A DNA stretch of 64,000 nucleotides, from positions 42,339,395-42,403,394 of the forward strand of contig OY855905.1 in NCBI GenBank assembly GCA_963693305.1, given 5' to 3'. Position numbers and translations under genes: made by a program. Under the pieces are notes generated by a model that saw nothing but the letters and a program-made list of their open reading frames with translations, ran no database searches and had not been told where the DNA came from. This document shows positions 37,000-60,327 of the stretch, one piece after another. This DNA comes from Meandrina meandrites. Lineage: Eukaryota; Cnidaria; Anthozoa; Scleractinia; Meandrinidae. Position 1 is the stretch's first letter, and each line of letters begins with the position of its first letter.

Positions 37000-39889
37000 T
37001 GTAAAGCGCTTTTGAATATCGAGGATTTTTACGCCTGCACAAGTCACACAGCCTTATTGTCAGAGCAACCTCCCTCAACTCTTTAAGACGAAAACTTGAA
37101 TTAATGGAGTATTTTGATACCAAAGTGCGTGAGGCTTTTACGAAAATCAGAATATGTCTTCTGCGAAGTACCTGCAACGTTAGGACAAATTCAATTGCCC
37201 AACTTTTAAACCGGTTTTGAGGAAATAATAGAAATTTGGAAAAAGCCACACTCAAATTTATAGTTCTTTTACTCCTGAACGATAAAGTACAGTATGTTTG
37301 CCCATTGGACGTTCCAAAGCTGGTAATTCATTATAAAAGGAATGCATTCAGTTCTACGAGTAAGAAAAAGAAATTGCTTTACAGTGATATATAGTTTACT
37401 ATGGCTTCTTTTAAAGTAGAACACGAAAGGGCATTTTCCTTAAGGTATCTTTAAAGGTTAATAAGTTGTGATTCGTCTCTTGCAAAGATGAAGATAAAAT
37501 TTTTACTATGTCATTTCAGGTCTCATATTACACCTTTTGGTTTAAAAGGGGGGTATCCGGGTACTTCGTTGCATTGGGAAGTTCTTTTTAAACAATAGTT
37601 TTATCGCGAGTTTTTTGTATTGTGAAGTTCGTAATCTCAGCAGGCACTTAATAACGCGAGTTTCGTTCTGTGTTACATTGTTCGTTAAATCAGGGTTTGC
37701 ATTTTAGAAGGTCATCAGTGTATCTACAAAGTATGCATGTGTCCAATGCTGAATTAACAAAAATGACAAAGGAATAATACAAGACGATGTTGACTTTAAT
37801 CTATTGACAACTTCAAGGAGATGTCTTCTTGTTCCATTCTTTGTTGCAAAACTCTCTATTTGAGACCAAAGCCTAGAAGGCAAATATGCATTAGAGAAGA
37901 AAGGAAAATGACTTAACGTACTCCTTGTCAAGACACAGCTTATTCAATAAATTATTTTGGATAAAACTAGATAAAGTATGTTATTTTGAATAGAGGAAAA
38001 ATACGGGAGAGGTACTTTCCACATATCGGACGTACATTTTGAGTTTCAAAAGATATCTAAAGAAATATAGTTGCTGTCAATACCACCGATTAAATTCACC
38101 TGATTTGATCGTCTCCAAAAAGAGTTTTCACATCTTCGCACATTTTTTTCACAACTGGTTTTCCTTAATTTTGCTTTCGTTTTACGCTATTTTTTTTTCA
38201 AACTTTTGCACAATAATCAGTCAAAACAAAAACTACAAACATTTTAGTTGAAACCTGTCTAACTTTTTCCGAAGATTTATTCAGTTCTGTTTGGTGAGTA
38301 TAAACGTACGAATCATAGCTAATTAACTTAGGTATGACATCTTCAACAACGGCGCCATTCTCGTTTGAAAGAGGCATTTTTTAGGAACAGCACAACGCTC
38401 AAAAGATTACTTTTTTACCAAGAATTCACACACAGATTTCAGAAACCCGTGCCTTAAAAAACATGATTACTTTTATGGGTAAGGTGTGGGGCATACAAGG
38501 GTGTTTCATTTTGCTTTACCCTGGTGTTAATTTCTCTGTTTTCCCTTTTTTCTTTATTTTTCCGAATTGAATATGCTTGGTTTACAATACATGGTGTATT
38601 TACAAACGTTAAATCCCGAAGTCTTTCATTGTTTGCTGCTTTTATCTTTATTTTAAAACAATTTCTTCCTGAAGTGAGAAATTGCTTTTATTTTCAGTCA
38701 AGTGGGTTGTGCTCTGTATTTTTGTCCATCTTCTCCTCTATCTTAACGCCGTCTTCCCACCTCTTACAATTAAATCCACTTCACTCCACCTTGAGTTGTT
38801 CAAACTTCAGTAAGCGTCTGAACTAATAATTATATTGGAGGAGTGAATGCTACGAAGAATACATGTGTACAATGCTGAATTAACAACAATGACAAGAAAA
38901 CAATACAAGACGATATTGACTTTAAATGATTGATAACTTTAAGGAGCTGGGTTTTTTGGTAAAAACAAGACATTTATCTCTCTATTTGAGATAAATCCGA
39001 AGAAATCAAATATAAATTAAGGAAGAAAGAAAAAATGACTTAACGTAACTCTTTGGTTAGACACAGCTTATTCAATAAAGGTTTTATTTTCTAAAAGTAG
39101 TAACGTTTGTTTTTTAGGAATAGAGGAAAAATACGGGGGAAGCTCTTTTCACAGATGGGACCGTACAGTTTGGTATTCAAACGCTGATAAAATTCACCCT
39201 TTTTTAATCTTCAACAAATTGAAGTTTTTCCACAACTTGTTCTCATTGATTTTGCTTTCTTTTACGCTATTTGAGTTAAATTTCTCTTTCTTACCTTTGC
39301 ACATTTATCGGTCAAAACAAAACTCAAACATTTTACTTGAAACCAATCTACCCTTCCTCAGGGATTTATTGGCTTCTATTTGGTGATTATAAACATACGA
39401 ATCATTATTATTTAAGTTTGATGTGACGGTTTGAACAACAGCGACATTCTCATATTAAAGATTTCTTTTTCGGGAAGAGGATAACGTTGAATAATTAGAA
39501 CATAGATTTCAGCAACCCGTGCCTAAAAAAATGGTTACTTTTGAACGTAAGGTGAACAGCATAAGACGTTTCATTTTTGCTTTACTTATAAATTTCTTCT
39601 ACTATTTTCCCTTCTTTTTTTTTTTTGCTTGTACATGATGTCAATACATGGTGTCGAGATTTACTAACTTTTAATCCCGAAGTCTTTCCATTTTTTTTGT
39701 TATTGTTGTTTTGCAATTTTTATGTTTACCTTTATATTTTTCTGCCTGAAGTGAGATAGTCGCCGCAAAAGACTGTTCTTTTCAGCCTAGCTGGGATTGT
39801 GCTGTTCCATTTTCCTGACCATCTCCCCCCTGACTTCGCACCTCTTACAATTCAATCCATTTTTACTCCACCTTGAATTGGTCAAACCG

Positions 39890-40109
39890 CAAAAAGCACC
39901 TTAACTAATTATTAAGCTAATAGATTGGAGGAAAGCCATTAGTGACATAAAAGAAAAGCTAAAACAACGCAAGCTGGAGAAACAAACGAACAACAAACTA
40001 TTTAATTACGATGAAAGGGTGGCAACCTACATAGGCATAAATAAGTCTACAACAGTGCCATCATTCGGATATCATTGTGTCTCGACCTGAAAAGGACAGC
40101 ACTGGCAAA
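39890..40109 (+). promoter_or_regulatory. Promoter and 5' leader of the MAM-protease gene (duplicate)
   Basis: A TATA-like CATAAATAAG at 40036-40045, with the same leader (TCGGATATCATTGTGTCTCG, then ACCTGAAAAGGACAGCAC) as the MAM-phosphatase gene up to the shared ATGAAGTCGATGATCTTCC. Confidence 0.55.
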
Positions 40110-51632
<11,523 letters not shown>

Positions 51633-52404
51633 TATGTTCAAAAATGTTGTAATGCGGTTTGATGTAGAAATCAGCTAAAAATAAAGAGGACAGTCCTGAG
51701 ATATTTGGTTGTTTTCTATATACTTCTATCTTTAGTTTCAATTCCTTAACATTTCCTATTCTATCCGATGTTTAACTAAATCTGCATAAATAGGGTTAAT
51801 TTAAGGCACTCGGACTGGTTTAAATCATAAGCTCGGGCTCAGAGAAAAAAAAATGATAGTCTGCTGCAAAGCGTTGCTTTAATTCAGTTGTTACGCAGAA
51901 TAACTCCTTTATGTTCCTTGAACTGATATATTATCAAACCAGCAAGACTAGATTTCTTTACCGGGCTCGAATGTTTCGTTATTGTTGTTTAGTTATAAGA
52001 AAGATACTTTATTTACAAAGTACCTCTGGTATCTGGTATCTGGTACTGGCATCTGCAACTACAAACTGTTTTGGCGCTTTATAACGGGAAAATTACTGGA
52101 AAACCTAACGGAGAAGCAAATTCTATATGAAGAAGAATTCCAGAGACTAAAGAAGAGTCCAGGCGGCAATGCATGAATGTAAGTTTGTCTTCGAACGAAA
52201 CTCGCTCAATCCAGACATAATTTTATGCCACAAGGTCGGTTTAGTCTGCTACACGATTGATTTTAACACTTCTCAATGACGACTATTCTTTTCGGTCTAA
52301 AGAATTCTGTGATTTCCTTTCCAAGAAAACTTTAGAACAAAGATTGTTATGAGTAATTTTGTGGTAATAGTAATAGAGTTGATGTTCTTGGGCATGAATA
52401 TGTT

Positions 52405-52500
52405 TTTGGCCCTTCTCAGAGCTCATTTTAGCCCTCGCCTGCTGCTCGGGCTGAAATTAGCCTGACTCGGGCCAAAAACATATTTACACCCACGAAAATC
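52405..52500. repeat. Imperfect palindrome
   Basis: ATATGTTTTTGGCCC...CTCGGGCTG pairs with CAGCCCGAG-like and GGGCCAAAAACATAT segments. Short MITE or remnant between the protease and EGF-like genes. Confidence 0.5.
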
Positions 52501-52879
52501 ATTTCTATTGCTATATTATTCGACATTACAATGTTCATGGATTTGAAAGAAAAATTTCTGGCTAGTCTTGGCTATCTTTTGTTTGTTAACATTCAAGGTT
52601 TAAAGAACGACTTCATTGTTAAGGAATAAAAAAGGAGAAATAATCATTTGAAATGGTGGGAACATGTGTGAAAAGTGCTTGAGTGTCTTTTGCCAGTACA
52701 TTTTACTCTTCGTGTGGTACGACTTCGCCTAATAACACAGGACTAAAGCCTTCTTCGAAAACATTATTGAAAGAAATATGGAGAATAATGGAAGAAATAA
52801 GAAACACTGCAAATTGGAAATTATACAAAAAAAGCTCTATACTGATTCCGCAAAAAGGTGTTGTTAACCTTTCTCTTGC

Positions 52880-52961
52880 TCCTCCGCCTCCTCCTCCTCC
52901 TCCTCCTCCTCCTCCTCCTCCTCCTCCTCCGCCTCCTCCTCCTCCTCCTCCTCCTCCTCCC
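52880..52961 (+). repeat. (CCT)n microsatellite
   Basis: About 27 CCT units with two GCC interruptions. It makes a poly-proline reading frame that I do not accept as a gene. Confidence 0.95.
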
Positions 52962-53329
52962 CGTGCCGCCCCCGCCTTCGCCGCAGCGTGACAGCCCGTG
53001 ATTTAAGTAAGTTCCTTATCAAAATTAAAGCCATTAGCGCTGCCTAAATATTTTCAACTGATCTGGTTTTGCACGTATTCGATAATGTAAGTCCGTAGCG
53101 AAAACGGAAAAGCTTTACTAAAACGTCCTCTTTCAGACTAGTCTAGTCGTGTTGTTCCTCCTGATCTTCTCCTCTTCAATTCTTATTTCCCTTAACTTTT
53201 TTCTTTCCTTTAGTTTATGACTTTTTTACCGTTTCAAAATGCGGCCCTAAAACATTGTTATTTCAATGATGGTGCTTTGTTCTTCCAAGAAGGCAGGTAC
53301 AAAGGCAGGTACAAAGACCACAGTACAAA

Positions 53330-53602
53330 CAAATTGTAAGTATTTACTCTGTCTTGAAGTAAAGAAGATTCAATCACTCGTTTGGTTATTAAAATTTAAA
53401 CCGCAGAGGCGGGGAGCACAAAGGGTCCTGCAGAACACCAAAGCCACCAACATAAGTGCAAACGCTTGATTGGATAAAGAATAGTTAGAAGCAAGTAACA
53501 TCTCGTCAGCATGACGTAATGAAGGCCTAAAACGCAAAGGAGAGCCAAATGGATACAAACGATTACCAGATTTCTTTGAATTAACTTAAGAACTACGCCA
53601 AG
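53330..53602 (+). promoter_or_regulatory. Upstream region and leader of the EGF-like gene, duplicated at 57028-57290
   Basis: About 270 bp ending at the start codon are repeated almost unchanged before the truncated copy (tttactctgtcttgaagtaa through gcatgacg and cgccaagatgaa). A TATA-like GGATAAAG lies near 53473. The conservation suggests the duplicated unit included the whole promoter. Confidence 0.55.
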
Positions 53603-54661
53603 ATGAAGAGTACAGCTTTGATTGTCTTCCTAATTCTTGTTGGGATAGTTTACTCAGCTGCCAAGAAGAAAGAAAGTAGGTTACTAGCTGCATAGGCATT
53701 ATAATATGTTATGTTTTTTTTAATTCACAATAGTACATTTTTCTCCAGCTAGCCTTAGCGACATAGAACTTATCGCTTATAATGAACTATTGTAAATATA
53801 TCATTAAATTAAATTTTCTCTTATTACAGTAAACAGAGAGGTAAAAGCATATTTTGATGCCACTTATTTTTCAGAGCACCATAAGCCAAAAGATGATCTG
53901 CCCGAGACGTTTAGAGGTCTCCCCATCGAAGGTAAACCACTTGTTACCTTGCGTAGAATAAAAAGCAAAAAAATATATAGGAAAGTCAAGAATTTATATT
54001 TTAGTGCAAATTTGCTGACTGGGTCCCGACTTGACCCGAATCTAATTTCGCGACACCGAACGGAAAAATCCCTAAGGACCAAGGTTTCATTGTCTTACAA
54101 ATCCTAACCATAACAACAGGCAAAGTTTGATACGAGAGTTGGGGTCACTTGACCAAATGTCAAAAATAGCAATAAGGCAAAGTGTTAGGCTTCTGGCCTT
54201 TAAGAGTAAGGTTATACGACAGTTCGAATTTTTGGAACATTTAAAGGAGGACAATGTCTTGCCCTCCAACAACGTTTTCCAGCCAAATGATTCTAATTAT
54301 CAAAACTTTAAAGCGTCATAAAATTTCATTCTTTAACGTCAGGAGCCTCAAACTTGACCATATTACTTTGCTCTTTTCATTTCTGGCATTCGTTGAGTTA
54401 TAGCCCATAATTATATGAAAAGTAAGTCACGTGGTGGACTCTTCGTTCTTGTCCGTTACTAATTTACCTATTTATTTGTTACATTTAACCCTTTTAGAAT
54501 GCGACAACCAAGAGTACAAAGAACATTATTGTTTTAATGGTGGCACTTGTTTTGTTATTTCGAATACGAATGACGAGGCAGCTGGAAAAAGAGATCCTCA
54601 CTGTATATGCAGGCCAGGTTTCACTTCAGAACGATGCGACAAAACGGAAATCATAATTTAA
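53603..54661 (+). CDS. Small secreted EGF-like peptide precursor
   Basis: Three exons: 53603-53675, 53875-53931, 54498-54661; 97 aa, phases agree. Residues 1-20 are a signal peptide (MKSTALIVFLILVGIVYSAA), followed by a basic KKK stretch and an acidic propeptide-like segment (KPKDDLPETF). The last exon encodes one EGF domain with six cysteines spaced C-x9-C-x5-C-x17-C-x-C-x8-C, including YCFNGGTC and CICRPGFTSERC. One EGF module at the end of a short secreted precursor fits an EGF-type growth factor. It also fits the EGF-like peptides of sea anemone secretions, so sequence alone does not separate signalling from venom use. No transmembrane segment is present, unlike most membrane-anchored EGF ligands. 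An in-frame upstream acceptor (exon from 53830) would add 15 residues. The promoter and first exons are duplicated at 57028-57528. Polyadenylation signal 54704-54709. Confidence 0.78.
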
Positions 54662-54709
54662 ATCATGTTAATATAAACCTGTTGCAATGGAAGAATATCA
54701 TTCAATAAA

Positions 54710-55919
54710 GGTTTACTGATAGTTCCTGTTTTTGTTTTCACGGTGTTTCTCCTTAACCATCTCATGAACTAAAATTCACTTTAATTTAAAATGCTACCTT
54801 ATTCTTACCGTAGTTAATAGAGAGAAAGTTCTTTCGTTGTTGTATGTTTTGTTCGCCAGTTTGGGGGTTGATCGTGCACAAAACCTGACAAATACAATAG
54901 GTGGTTACGTGTGCTCATGCAACTAACCTATAAAAACATCGCGATTGCGTAATTTATGCATAGAGTATGAGCGCAAAACAAAAGATGGGCATGGCTATGG
55001 GCCTTCCAACCTAAATCTTGGCCTCTTTGTTTGCTCCTTTGATGTTTCCTCTATTAACTACGTTCTTACTAAACTTTGCGCGTACTTATTAAATTTTGCG
55101 AAACTCTGGGTTGCTTGAGTTTGCAATTCCAGGAAAAAATAAGCATGGAGAGAAGTGTATTTTTAAATGCACATCTCCCTCTCCCAAACCCTGCAGTTGA
55201 GGACTCGGTTTTACACAGCTTTTTGTACTCAATCACCTGACTGTACATTAAATCAAGGGAAGAGCACCAGTCTACAGCCTGACCAGAGAGAAGTTTTGAA
55301 ACTCGGGTTTATGGTGACGAAAACGTCACAATTTGATTTTGATTTTCTTCTTCAAAGTTTGCCTTTGCTGGGAATACTTAATTGCATAGATACTAAAGCT
55401 AGTAAAAATTTAGTTGTGGAATTTTGGTGACAAAATGATTAATTATAAAAGAGGAGTAGCTGGTGGAAAGCGGGTAGGAACTATTTTCGCGTAGCGTTAT
55501 GAAAAGTTGGGAGGTAAAAATGTTCATCTTCATTTAAAACGGCATTTCTTGTAAGAAAATAAATCAGTTAAAAAGTTCGAGTTTCACGATCGATCATCCA
55601 CCTACAATGGGCGAGAAAAGTGGTTGAGAAAGTTTGTTGAAATGAGTGACAATTTCAATATTTCCATTATTCCACTTCAAATCCCGTGTAGATTGTAAAC
55701 TACCCCTTCCCCTTTTAGATGTTGCACAGAAAAGAAGCAAGTCTTGCAATCCAACAGTGTTTCAGAAGAAAAGGTAAAACCGACGAGGTTAGGGGTGAAA
55801 TTTAACAAAGGTGCTACAGCAGAATAAAGTGTCTCAACAATTTTCTCGTCAATTGAAGCCCGGCCTCTACAGAGATACCACTAGGAGAGTTTAAGTAGAA
55901 GAACCAACTACTGGACTCT
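54710..55919. other. Intergenic DNA, nothing recognised
   Basis: No gene supported; an 87-codon frame at 55167-55430 has no recognisable domain. Confidence 0.5.
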
Positions 55920-56423
55920 CAGATATGTCCAGGATTGAACGCTAATGAGATGCATGCTCTTTATAATAAGCATCACAAAGTGTCCTCCCTGTTAAAAGTT
56001 CACCTAAACACATATAATTCTGTCAAATATGAAGTAGTATGAAAATGGTCAAAAATCCAGTCATACATGAAGTACTTGCCAAACAATACCTGCGTTCAAT
56101 CCTGGACATAAGTGTTCCTGTATTCTGATTGGCTGTATTTTCTATGGCATGGTATTTTTAACTGATGGAAGTATTGTGTGAAATAATTTAACTACAGAGA
56201 GTTCTGGTCTCCAAACCCCGACTTATACACTTATGTCCAGGATTGAACGCAGGTATTGTTTGGCAAGTACTTCATGTATGACTGGATTTTTGACCATTTT
56301 CATACTACTTCATATTTGACAGAATTATATGTGTTTAGGTGAACTTTTAACAGGGAGGACACTTTGTGATGCTTATTATAGAGAGCATGCATCTCATTAG
56401 CGTTCAATCCTGGACATATCTGA
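55920..56423. mobile_element. Fold-back element with arms of about 194 bp
   Basis: 55920-56113 and 56231-56423 are inverted copies with very few differences (AGATATGTCCAGGATTGAAC at the left outer end), separated by about 117 bp. No coding content. The near-identity of the arms suggests recent activity or arm correction. Confidence 0.8.
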
Positions 56424-56689
56424 AATTTAGAAAGCGTATTTTCTATGGCATGGTATAAAATAGTTAGCTTAAAGGCTCGTGTGTATACCGAGAAAATAAA
56501 AGTGACTCGTGGGATATTCCATATCATTCAAAAACTAGCAATGGTATATTGCAATTCCTGAGTTTTGATTGGTTAACAGGCAATGGTACATGAGCTCATA
56601 TATCATTGACCACAAATTTTGTAGCCGATACGCGTCAACGAAAACAGCTGGGGAGCTCAAATATTGCAATTCTTTTGGACGTTTTTAAT

Positions 56690-56806
56690 AAAACAATTAT
56701 TCCACTCGTGCTTGTTGGATATGAGATGGTCGTAGCCAATTCGGCGCTACGCGCCTCGTTAGCTATCTACCATCTCATATCCAACGTGCGCTCGTCGAAT
56801 AATTGT
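56690..56806. repeat. Palindromic MITE
   Basis: ACAATTATTCCACTCGTGC and GTTGGATATGAGATGGT pair with ACCATCTCATATCCAAC and GCGCTCGTCGAATAATTGT around a GC-rich loop. Confidence 0.65.
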
Positions 56807-57290
56807 TAAGTATACCACTAGTATGTATGAGAAGATAAGAGGTAGTTATATTTTATTATATATTTTATATTTTCATTTATTTTCAATTTTTTTTCACATT
56901 TTTGCTCTTATTTTGCATTTGCACAACTTAAAAATCGTATCTTTTTTTAATCTCGCGGGTTTACTTAAAAGTTCCTCACTGCCTAGCTGTGATACGAACG
57001 AAAGACCTCAGTACGAAAATATTTTGAGGATTTACTCTGTCTTGAAGTAAAGAAGATTCCATCACTCGTTTGGTTATTAAAATTTAAACAGCAGAGGCGG
57101 GGAGCACAAAGGGTCCTGCAGAACACCAAAGCTACCAACATAAGTGCAAACGCTTGACTGGATAAAGAATAACTAGAAGCAAGTAACATCTCGTCAGCAT
57201 GACGCAAGGAAGGCCTAAAACGTAAGAAGAGCTAAATGCATTCAAATGATTACTAGATTTTTAATTAACTAACTTTAGAACTGCGCCAAG

Positions 57291-57528
57291 ATGAAAAGCA
57301 CAGCTTTGATTGTCTACCTTATTCTTATTGGGATAGGTTACTCAGCTGCCAAGCTAATAGTTGTATAGCGGGCTAGCTGTGTTTTTGTTTCACTTCCAAA
57401 TATTCTCTGATTACGATACATCTCACTAGAGAGGCAATCAATGTAATTTGATCTCAATTTATTTTCAGAGGACCATAAACACAAATCAAAAGATGATCTG
57501 CCCAAGATTAGAAGTTTTCCCATACAAG
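57291..57528 (+). pseudogene. Truncated second copy of the EGF-like peptide gene
   Basis: The signal-peptide exon (from 57291, MKSTALIVYLILIGIGYSAA) and the propeptide exon (57469-57528, with SKDDLPK) closely match those of the EGF-like gene at 53603. In the signal exon the sequence after GCCAAG has changed: the splice donor is gone and a stop follows about five codons later. I find no EGF exon between here and 61 kb. The copied block begins at about 57028 and includes the promoter region. I read it as an incomplete tandem duplication that has decayed. An unseen donor or a new short secreted peptide cannot be excluded. Confidence 0.65.
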
Positions 57529-57761
57529 GTTAATTATCCTAATAGTTAAATGGAAAGTAAACAAAGAAAAAAGCACTTTAGAATGAATGCTTGAAGATAA
57601 TGTAATTAACGTGATATTTATAATGCATAACACAGAAATGTTATCCTTCACATATTCGTTTTTAAATTTTTCTTTTTCTAACAATAAAATGATTTTTTCG
57701 AATTTTGTTTCTCGTCGGGAAGGTTTTCATTTACGTACAGGCAAGTTCAAACCCCCCACCA

Positions 57762-57777
57762 CCCCCCCCCCCCCCCC
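57762..57777 (+). repeat. Poly-C run
   Basis: Sixteen consecutive C in a C-rich tract (57752-57786). A matching G-rich tract lies at 58183-58204. Confidence 0.8.
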
Positions 57778-58182
57778 ACCTCCCCCAAGGTTTTCGTTCT
57801 ATTAATGCACAGCGAAATTATTTTGCATTAAGCAAAACACCCTTAGCTCACTCTACAAGATGACTTTTGTTGGGTGCGACGTCGTATGACGTCATTGGAG
57901 AGGCCATCTTGGATTTCACCATATAAAGTCAGAAAGTCAGAAAATAACTGAAATTGATAGAAACCATCCAAAATGCTAACGGAATGTAAAAATATACGGA
58001 TCGTACAATTGTGTTTCGAGAAGAAAAAGTGGAAAATTAAAGAAGTCAAAGAATTAAGTCAAAAAGCGATTTTGGCCATATATATATCACAATTTCCGCA
58101 AGGGAAGAATGAACAGCTAAAAAAAGTTTCAGAAGAATCGAGTACTTCCTCCTTTCAAAATTTCGAAAACCCCATGGGCGTT

Positions 58183-58204
58183 GGGGGGGGGGGGGGGCGG
58201 GGGC
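58183..58204 (+). repeat. G-rich run
   Basis: Fifteen G, one C, then further G. With the poly-C tract 400 bp upstream it could be the second arm of a small inverted-repeat element. Confidence 0.75.
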
Positions 58205-59739
58205 ACGTCTACGGGTTAATCTAAGGATGGAATTTCAGTGAACTGGTGAATCCAAGAACTTACGCGACATCCTTGTCAGAGCCAAGCACCGAACGCCACC
58301 TTTAAATTGAAGGAAGACGGAACCACTTCTTACAACTTTAAAAAAATACATGTCAATAATGTCATTTATCCTGAACTCGATTTCCAAACAATGGTTGCAA
58401 TGTGTTCTAGATTATCCTTAGACCTTCCCGTTTCAACTGGGATCGATAGTGAATCTGGTTAACTTTCGTGCAAATGATCTGCACTGAAAAAAGTAAAACT
58501 TTTTACAGAGTTGTTGACTTGCTTGTAAATTTATTTTATAGACGTCTTATTATAAAATGTTTGTTAAGTCTCGCGGCTGGAATAAAAGGTAAAGACGCAG
58601 AAAATTTGTAAATGTGCCACTTAAATAGACTTCGCGGTGTTCTGGTCTTATCATGCAAAATGTCTCTAAACGACATGTACTCATCGGGATAACTAACGAC
58701 ATCTCTATAAATTGAAGCAGCCTATAGAATCTCTGTTAATTGATCCAAGCAAGGCACCTTAAAATCTATGTAAATTTACCTAGGAAGTTCACCATAAACG
58801 GAGTCTAAGTGAATTGACGTCCCAAACAGGACATCATAACATCTCTCTTAATTGATTGTATTTATTTCTATTTATGTATATTTATATGGATTTTAATGGA
58901 CTTGGTACTACAACACGTCCCGATAAGCTGTACAAGCTTAAATTTTGACCATGTATAAATGAAAGGATTGTTGTTGTTGTTTTGTTGTTATTGACCCAAG
59001 TGGGCCATCATATTTTCCGGGGGATGGGAGGTGGTGGTGGGCATCGTGAAATGTCTGTAAATTGAGCTAAGCATGGTATCCATGGCTACAAACTAGGTGT
59101 CAATTTGGTGGCGCGTTAGCCATCAATATATAACGTTAGCAAGGTTTGTTGGTCTTTGTTTTACGCGTTGGATAAGTTGATCAACGGCTGCGTCGAATCA
59201 TCCTATAGCATACAATGTGCTAAGATAGAAGGAAAATAATATCAGTATTTTGGAGCATGACCACTGGCGCACTAGAATCTTTAACGCTCAATGACTGGTC
59301 CCAAGGAAGACAATTTTGTGTCTTGAGAATCTCAATGTTTTCCTAAGCATACTATGTTGCTGTGAGGACGTCTTGGAAAACTTGAATTGTTTCCAACTTG
59401 GCACCCCTCTAAGTATGTTAAACAGCAGTAGTTTTAACCTTTATTGAATAAAATTTTCTTCCTTTTTTTTAACATCGTGAAACCAAACTTTTAAGTCAAT
59501 AAAACAATCAGAACAAGTTTCTTTTGAGTGTTATAAAACCAAGCCCGAAATAATCAGCCTGGCTAATCACAAAGGAAAAAGACCCTCCAGTAAACGAATC
59601 AAAATTTCCCGCTGCGAAGCGCGGGTAACTTGCAAGCAAGTCAGGCAGGATTAGTTTTAGTTTTAATTCTGATTAGTTGAGCAGGTGCCACGAGATTTTC
59701 AAACCAACCCCTTAGGGTAGTAAATACAAAACACGTATC
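58205..59739. other. Intergenic DNA with a possible retroelement tail
   Basis: 58860-58990 reads like the 3' end of a non-LTR element (tgtataaatgaaagg, then a (TTG)n tail). The stretch near 59560-59690 (caatcacaaagg... gcgaagcgcggg) is also found near 2430-2510 and 8690-8790, so it is a dispersed repeat. Confidence 0.4.
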
Positions 59740-60327
59740 GTGCAATCGCTCATTTTATTTTTTAAGTGTTTTAGACTCGGTGGCCCAAATTATATTTCCC
59801 AGTTTTTTACACCTAGGTTAACTAATTACAATTTACGAGGTAGAGGCTCAAATGTTGTGCAGCCCCCATATAACAGCCTTGTCATGCACAACCCCTTTCT
59901 GTATATAATTGCCCACTTGTGGAACCAGTTGCCAGCTTACGCCAAATCCTCGCCCACCTTAGCACAATTTCGCGCTCGTCTAAATGGTATGAAGTTTGCA
60001 GGGTGCCAGTGTATGAACTGTATATAATTTTATCTTTATTTTTATATTTGTACATATATATGTTTTATACTTCTAGTACTAACTCAAATTTTTAATATTA
60101 GGATTAGTTGCAATTTAAGAATAGTTTATATTTTAATTCTAGATTTATCTTAGCATTTCTCTTTATTTTCCTTTTATCTTTATGATATTAATGTAATAGT
60201 AATGTAAGTAGTTATGCTTTTATTGTAAATAGTCGTGCGTTTTTAACATGAGCCCCTAGCTCGGGAGATTGGGCAACCACTTCCAACGTCTACGACTTAA
60301 AATAAATATCATACCATACCATACCAA
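59740..60327 (+). mobile_element. 5'-truncated non-LTR retrotransposon, 3' end
   Basis: A frame ending at 60027 carries the C-terminal signature of LINE-type ORF2 proteins: NYNLRGRG, then LWNQLPAYAKSSPTLAQFRA and a Cys-containing tail (CQCMNC). About 280 bp of AT-rich 3' untranslated sequence follows and ends in a short (CATAC/ACCAT) repeat at about 60310-60327, as CR1/L2-type elements often do. The reverse transcriptase is missing, as expected of 5' truncation on insertion. Confidence 0.7.

Noticed and set aside
52683..52991. Poly-proline protein
   Set aside because: Its length comes from the (CCT)n microsatellite; no splice sites or family match.
53830..53840. 11-bp micro-exon (TAAACAGAGAG followed by GTAAAA) in the EGF-like gene
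   Set aside because: It would put the next exon out of the frame shared with the duplicate; an extended acceptor is the better reading.
57957..58224. 83-codon frame ending in poly-Gly
   Set aside because: It ends in the G-rich run and has no recognisable domain or splice context.
59740..60027. Stand-alone host gene
   Set aside because: The frame matches the C-terminal tail of LINE ORF2 and is followed by a retroelement-type simple-repeat tail.
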